From NCBI GenBank assembly GCA_937927965.1, contig CALEZA010000055.1, positions 1 to 16,633 on the forward strand: a DNA stretch of 16,633 nucleotides, given 5' to 3'. This document shows, piece by piece, positions 13,292 to 16,633 of this stretch (position 1 is its first letter; every line of letters starts with the position of its first letter). This DNA comes from an uncultured Candidatus Planktophila sp. GTDB lineage: Bacteria > Actinomycetota > Actinomycetes > Nanopelagicales > Nanopelagicaceae. Below the pieces are notes generated by a model, which saw nothing but the letters and a program-made list of their open reading frames with translations, was not told where the DNA came from and ran no database searches. A program made the translations under genes and the position numbers.

Positions 13292-14142
13292 CAACTCTGA
13301 CTGCTGTGAAAGTCAACAGGCGACGAAAAGTATCCCCATTCACCTATCTCTTTCTTGGCATATTTACATTCATTTCTATCTTCCCTCTTTACTGGTTATT
13401 TGTCGTCGCATCAAATTCAAATGAAGAGATTGCAAAGATACCGCCTTCAGTCGTACCTGGATCTCGTTTCTTAGTCCAACTCAGAGCTCTCTATGAGGCA
13501 GTTCCCTTCAATTGGGCGCTTTTTAATACGATTGCAATCGGTGTAGTAATTGCCGTTTCACAAGTTTTTTTCAGCGCACTCGCTGGGTTTGCTTTAGCGA
13601 AGATGAAGTTCAAAGGCAAGAAGTCATTTATGGTTTTCATTATTTCCACGATGATGTTGCCAAGCCAACTCGGTGTGGTTGTTCTCTACCTGATAATGGC
13701 GAACTACCTCAACTGGGTCGATGACTTTAAGTCCTTGGTAGTCCCTGCTCTAGTGACAGCCTTTGGTGTTTTCTGGATGCGCCAGACTATTGATACGCAG
13801 GTTCCAAACGAAATTTTAGAGGCGGCTAAGCTTGACGGTGCAGCCGTATTTAGGATCTTTAGGAGCATCGTCTATCCAGTAATAAAGCCAAGTGCATTTG
13901 TTCTCGGGCTCTTCTCCTTCCTTTACACATGGAATGATTATCTCTTTCCTTCTTTGGTTCTCAATAGCCCCAATCGTTTTACGGTTCAAATTGCTATTCG
14001 ACAGCTCAATGGCTCATATACCCAGGATTACGCCCTGATTATGTGTGGTGCATTTATGGCAACCCTGCCCCTATTAATTCTCTTTGTATTTGTTGGTAAG
14101 CGCTTAGTAAGCGGTGTCATGGATGGGGCGGTAAAAGGATGA
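13288..14142 (+). CDS. ABC sugar transporter permease, MalG type
   Basis: The second pore-forming subunit, 284 residues, with about six transmembrane segments beginning with one at about 18-42 after a basic N-terminus (N-R-R-R-K). The EAA loop at about 175-201 reads E-I-L-E-A-A-K-L-D-G-A-A, and the C-terminal hydrophobic segment precedes G-K-R-L-V-S-G-V-M-D-G-A-V-K-G, the usual MalG-family end. Both ends overlap neighbours by four bases (ATGA), indicating tight translational coupling with the first permease and the GH1 gene. No ATPase gene follows, so the complex must borrow one encoded elsewhere. Confidence 0.92.
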   Translation: MTTLTAVKVNRRRKVSPFTYLFLGIFTFISIFPLYWLFVVASNSNEEIAKIPPSVVPGSRFLVQLRALYEAVPFNWALFNTIAIGVVIAVSQVFFSALAGFALAKMKFKGKKSFMVFIISTMMLPSQLGVVVLYLIMANYLNWVDDFKSLVVPALVTAFGVFWMRQTIDTQVPNEILEAAKLDGAAVFRIFRSIVYPVIKPSAFVLGLFSFLYTWNDYLFPSLVLNSPNRFTVQIAIRQLNGSYTQDYALIMCGAFMATLPLLILFVFVGKRLVSGVMDGAVKG

Positions 14143-15509
14143 GTAAATACCCAAAGAACTTCCTCTGGGGAACTGCAACTTCAAGCTACCAAATTGAAGG
14201 TGCAACCAACAAGGATGGTCGCAGCGAGAGTATCTGGGATCGGTTTGCGAAGACCCCGGGAAAGGTGCTCAATGGAGATACCGGAGACATTGCCGCAGAT
14301 CATTATCACCGCTTCAAAGAAGATGTAGCCATCATGAAAGAGCTCGGAATCGAGGGCTATCGCTTCTCGCTCGCGTGGCCTCGTTTGCTCCCAAATGGAA
14401 ATGGCAAAATTGAGCCGCAAGGTTTTGATTTTTATAACAGATTGATTGATGAGTTGCTCAATAATGGTATCGAACCGCTCATCACCGCATACCACTGGGA
14501 TCTCCCTCAGGTCCTCCAGGACAATGGCGGATGGGCTAATCGCTCCATCGTTGACGATTTTGAAAATTACACCCATCACATTGCAACAGCATTTGGTGAT
14601 CGCGTGAAGGATTGGATTACCATCAATGAGCCATGGTGTGTCTCATGGTTGGGATACATGAGTGGCATTCACGCGCCTGGAATTCGCAATTTCAACGATG
14701 CCGTTGCAGCAGCGCATCACACTGCTCTCGCACACGCTGCATCGACTCGTGTCATCAAGAATTTAGTGCCAAACTCCAAGGTCGGCATCACTGTAAATAT
14801 GAATAATGTTCGCGTGCCAGCCGATGCAAATGAAGACACACTAAAAGTAATGCGTCTTATGGACGCACATTTGAATAGATGGTGGATCGAGGCTCTCCTG
14901 ACAGGTAAGTATCCTCAAGAACTCATTGAGTACTATGGCGACAAGATTGATGGACTTATCAAACCTGGTGATTCAGAACTACTCATCGCAAAACCTGATT
15001 TCTTAGGAATAAACTATTACAACGATGCTTTTATTGGGAATGCAAAACCCGAGGATGATTACATTAGCCAGAACAGTCCTTGGCCATTTGATATTGCGGT
15101 CAACCAAGCTGCACCATCAGATATCAGCTTTACCGACTTCGGGTGGCCTATCACCCCTCACGGGCTCACCGATTTACTCGTGAGAGTACATAAGGATTGG
15201 CCAGAATTTCCTAGCTTATGCATCACTGAAAATGGCGCAGCCTTTAATGATGAACCAGATTCCTCTGGTGAGGTCAACGACGAGCGAAGAGTGGAGTATC
15301 TCAAGAGCCACCTCCAATCCATCGAGGCTGCAATCCATGCAGGCGTGCCACTTTCTGGCTACTTTGCGTGGTCTCTACTCGATAACTTTGAGTGGGCTGA
15401 AGGGTATGACAAGCGATTTGGTCTTGTGCATGTTGATTTTGAATCACAGAAGCGCACACTCAAAAAGAGCGCTTATGTCTTCCGAGATCACATCCTTCTC
15501 AATTCCTGA
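14139..15509 (+). CDS. GH1 beta-glucosidase (cytoplasmic)
   Basis: A retaining glycoside hydrolase of 456 residues, normal length for GH1, with no signal peptide. The N-terminal F-L-W-G-T-A-T-S-S-Y-Q-I-E-G is the GH1 signature. The acid/base Glu lies in T-I-N-E-P (about residue 164) and the nucleophile Glu in I-T-E-N-G-A-A (about 363). The aglycone/glycone-site stretch W-S-L-L-D-N-F-E-W-A-E-G-Y is intact near 410-422. It should split imported beta-linked gluco-oligosaccharides to glucose in the cytoplasm. Its ATG overlaps the MalG-type permease stop (ATGA), so it is the last gene of the transporter operon. GH1 specificity is broad; laminaribiose, cellobiose or other beta-glucosides are all possible, and the GH16 neighbours favour beta-1,3 linkages. 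Confidence 0.95.
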   Translation: MSKYPKNFLWGTATSSYQIEGATNKDGRSESIWDRFAKTPGKVLNGDTGDIAADHYHRFKEDVAIMKELGIEGYRFSLAWPRLLPNGNGKIEPQGFDFYNRLIDELLNNGIEPLITAYHWDLPQVLQDNGGWANRSIVDDFENYTHHIATAFGDRVKDWITINEPWCVSWLGYMSGIHAPGIRNFNDAVAAAHHTALAHAASTRVIKNLVPNSKVGITVNMNNVRVPADANEDTLKVMRLMDAHLNRWWIEALLTGKYPQELIEYYGDKIDGLIKPGDSELLIAKPDFLGINYYNDAFIGNAKPEDDYISQNSPWPFDIAVNQAAPSDISFTDFGWPITPHGLTDLLVRVHKDWPEFPSLCITENGAAFNDEPDSSGEVNDERRVEYLKSHLQSIEAAIHAGVPLSGYFAWSLLDNFEWAEGYDKRFGLVHVDFESQKRTLKKSAYVFRDHILLNS

Positions 15510-15521
15510 GTTCAGCAAAAC

Positions 15522-15550
15522 TTCCCAGAGAGACAGGCGTAGGACATAAT
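15522..15550 (+). promoter_or_regulatory. Predicted promoter of the lacI-family gene, leaderless type
   Basis: TTCCCA (15522-15527) and CATAAT (15545-15550) are separated by 17 bases. The GTG start at 15557 follows the -10 box after six bases, so the transcript would begin at the start codon. The same 6-base distance is seen for the compact GH16 gene. No Shine-Dalgarno sequence stands at a normal distance before the GTG, which supports this reading. Confidence 0.45.
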
Positions 15551-15556
15551 TCCCCC

Positions 15557-16567
15557 GTGACCAAGAACCGACCCTCTACCCTTGATTTGGTAGCAAGCGC
15601 AGCAGGAGTCAGTCGTGCGACTGTCTCTCGTGTGGTTAATGGCAACGACAATGTATCTCCAGAGACAAGAGAACTAGTTCAAAAGCATCTCCGAAAACTT
15701 AATTACCATCCCAACATTCTTGCTCGAAAGCTCGCTGGCGGAAGAGGCAACCTAATTGCTTTGGTTTTGGAAGAGTCAAGTGAGGAATTCTTTATCAACC
15801 CATTCTGGCGTTCAGTAGTCGAGGGATTTATGTCAGTCTGCCAACAAAATAAACGCAACCCAATGCTCTTCTTCCACTCCAAGGAAGAATCTGATCAGGA
15901 GTTAATTGATCTCCTCGTAGAGGCACGAGTAGATGGTGTTGCAATCTTTGGTTGGCATCGAGATATTCGTATTTTGGATCAAAAAATACCTGACGATATG
16001 TCAGTTGTTTTTGGAGGAAATCAAGGACGCTCGACTCGCTTCTCATTTGTTGGCGTTGATAACTTTAAAGGCGGAAAGTTAGCAACAGAACATCTCATCA
16101 AAAGAGGATGTAAGAAAATTCTTCATCTGACAGGAAGTTTGGATGTCCTTTCTGCTCGAGAGCGTGTCGATGGATATAAGGACGCTCTCTCTGAGGCAGG
16201 AATTAAATATGATCCTAAGTTAGTTATTGAGGGAGATTACACGGCTCTCACAGCACATAAAGTAATGAAAAAAGTCATCAAATCGAAACTGAGCTTCGAT
16301 GGAGTTTTTGCAGGAAATGATTTAAGTGCCGTTGCAGTCGTTGAGGAGCTTAAATTTGCTGGAATCAAAGTTCCTGGAGATGTCAAAGTTATTGGATATG
16401 ACGGATCGGCCATAGCTGAATCTCATTCGCCTTCACTCAGCACTATTGCTCAGTCACCGCGGATTTTGGGTCAAAAGGTTGCCGAAAAACTTATGCAAAG
16501 TCTCTCAGGTGAAGAGTTCGAGAATGAAGAGATTGAACTCAAGTTAATTGCACGCCAGACCTCCTAG
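15557..16567 (+). CDS. LacI-family transcriptional regulator
   Basis: A DNA-binding sugar-responsive regulator of 336 residues. The N-terminal helix-turn-helix (about 8-28: T-L-D-L-V-A-S-A-A-G-V-S-R-A-T-V-S-R-V-V-N) is followed by the hinge region N-Y-H-P-N-I-L-A-R-K-L-A-G-G at about 49-62. The periplasmic-binding-protein-like effector domain follows, with V-G-V-D-N, G-R/C-K-K-I-L-H-L-T-G and V-I-G-Y-D-G-S. The GTG 15557 start gives the usual short leader before the HTH. The gene lies 47 bases after the GH1 stop and probably has its own promoter. It most likely represses the two divergent units through the tandem operator-like palindromes at 10861-10896 and is released by an oligosaccharide or breakdown product. 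Both statements are inference from family behaviour. Confidence 0.93.
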   Translation: MTKNRPSTLDLVASAAGVSRATVSRVVNGNDNVSPETRELVQKHLRKLNYHPNILARKLAGGRGNLIALVLEESSEEFFINPFWRSVVEGFMSVCQQNKRNPMLFFHSKEESDQELIDLLVEARVDGVAIFGWHRDIRILDQKIPDDMSVVFGGNQGRSTRFSFVGVDNFKGGKLATEHLIKRGCKKILHLTGSLDVLSARERVDGYKDALSEAGIKYDPKLVIEGDYTALTAHKVMKKVIKSKLSFDGVFAGNDLSAVAVVEELKFAGIKVPGDVKVIGYDGSAIAESHSPSLSTIAQSPRILGQKVAEKLMQSLSGEEFENEEIELKLIARQTS

Positions 16568-16586
16568 TAGACTGCACCACCTATTG

Positions 16587-16633
16587 GCCCCCGTAGTCCA
16601 ATGGCAGAGACAGAGGACTTAAAATCCTTCCAG
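16587..16633 (+). tRNA. tRNA-Leu(UAA), 5' part (cut by window end)
   Basis: The acceptor strand GCCCCCG is followed by TA, a D-arm region (gtccaatggcagagac) and an anticodon arm with loop CTTAAAA, whose anticodon UAA reads leucine. The 3' half, including the T-arm and acceptor complement, lies beyond the window, so pairing of the acceptor stem cannot be checked. It starts 19 bases after the lacI-family stop. Confidence 0.8.

Noticed and set aside
16587..16633. tRNA-Leu as the attachment site of an integrated island carrying the glucan locus
   Set aside because: Integrative elements normally enter at the tRNA 3' end, but the locus lies on its 5' side; no integrase or flanking direct repeat is visible.

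Overview
The window looks like part of an actinobacterial chromosome of moderate-to-low GC content. The left edge carries ftsB-like/DivIC, DUF501 and Ppx/GppA genes in an order typical of Actinobacteria (normally downstream of enolase). All regulators, signal peptides and ABC components also fit that phylum. The fairly AT-rich composition, very short intergenic gaps, start/stop overlaps and signs of leaderless transcripts suggest a streamlined, possibly freshwater acI/Nanopelagicales-type actinobacterium. That lineage is inference and was not tested.

Layout. (1) Bases 1-2374, plus strand: housekeeping block with a truncated ftsB-like gene, a DUF501 gene, a Ppx/GppA phosphatase gene and a family 5 uracil-DNA glycosylase gene, all overlapping. 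(2) Bases 2378-10897, minus strand: five genes for exported proteins. In transcription order they are a compact GH16 endo-beta-1,3-glucanase, a 505-residue Ig-like protein, a 728-residue protein with a carbohydrate-binding-like domain, a 528-residue protein with two copies of the same Ig-like module, and a 611-residue modular GH16 enzyme. (3) Bases 11032-15509, plus strand, divergent from block 2: sugar-binding protein, two ABC permeases and a cytoplasmic GH1 beta-glucosidase. (4) Bases 15557-16567: a LacI-family regulator. (5) From 16587 to the window edge: the 5' part of a tRNA-Leu(UAA).

Blocks 2-4 read as one beta-glucan (most likely laminarin-type beta-1,3-glucan) utilisation locus. Secreted GH16 enzymes cut the polymer and accessory secreted beta-sandwich proteins probably bind it. 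The ABC transporter imports oligosaccharides, GH1 hydrolyses them to glucose, and the LacI-type repressor probably senses a product. Two tandem LacI-type operator-like palindromes, 22 bp centre to centre, lie just downstream of a good minus-strand promoter at the head of block 2 and inside the first codons of an apparently leaderless GH16 gene. No ABC ATPase is encoded, so a shared MsiK-like ATPase from elsewhere is expected.

The most unusual content is an exported Ig-like module with a strong signature (N-Y-x-D-F-S, then K-Y-Y-G-P, Y-F-E-V-G-S, V-W-L-I-V-N-K-N-Y-G-G, and a closing E-S-K-D-F-I-W-A-H-F). It occurs in four clear copies and about three divergent ones across four neighbouring proteins. 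Two long perfect inverted repeats are also notable: an 18-bp one inside the signal-peptide codons of the 611-residue GH16 and a 14-bp one between the 728- and 528-residue genes. No CRISPR array, transposase or integrase was seen, and no gene-free stretch exceeds 300 bases.
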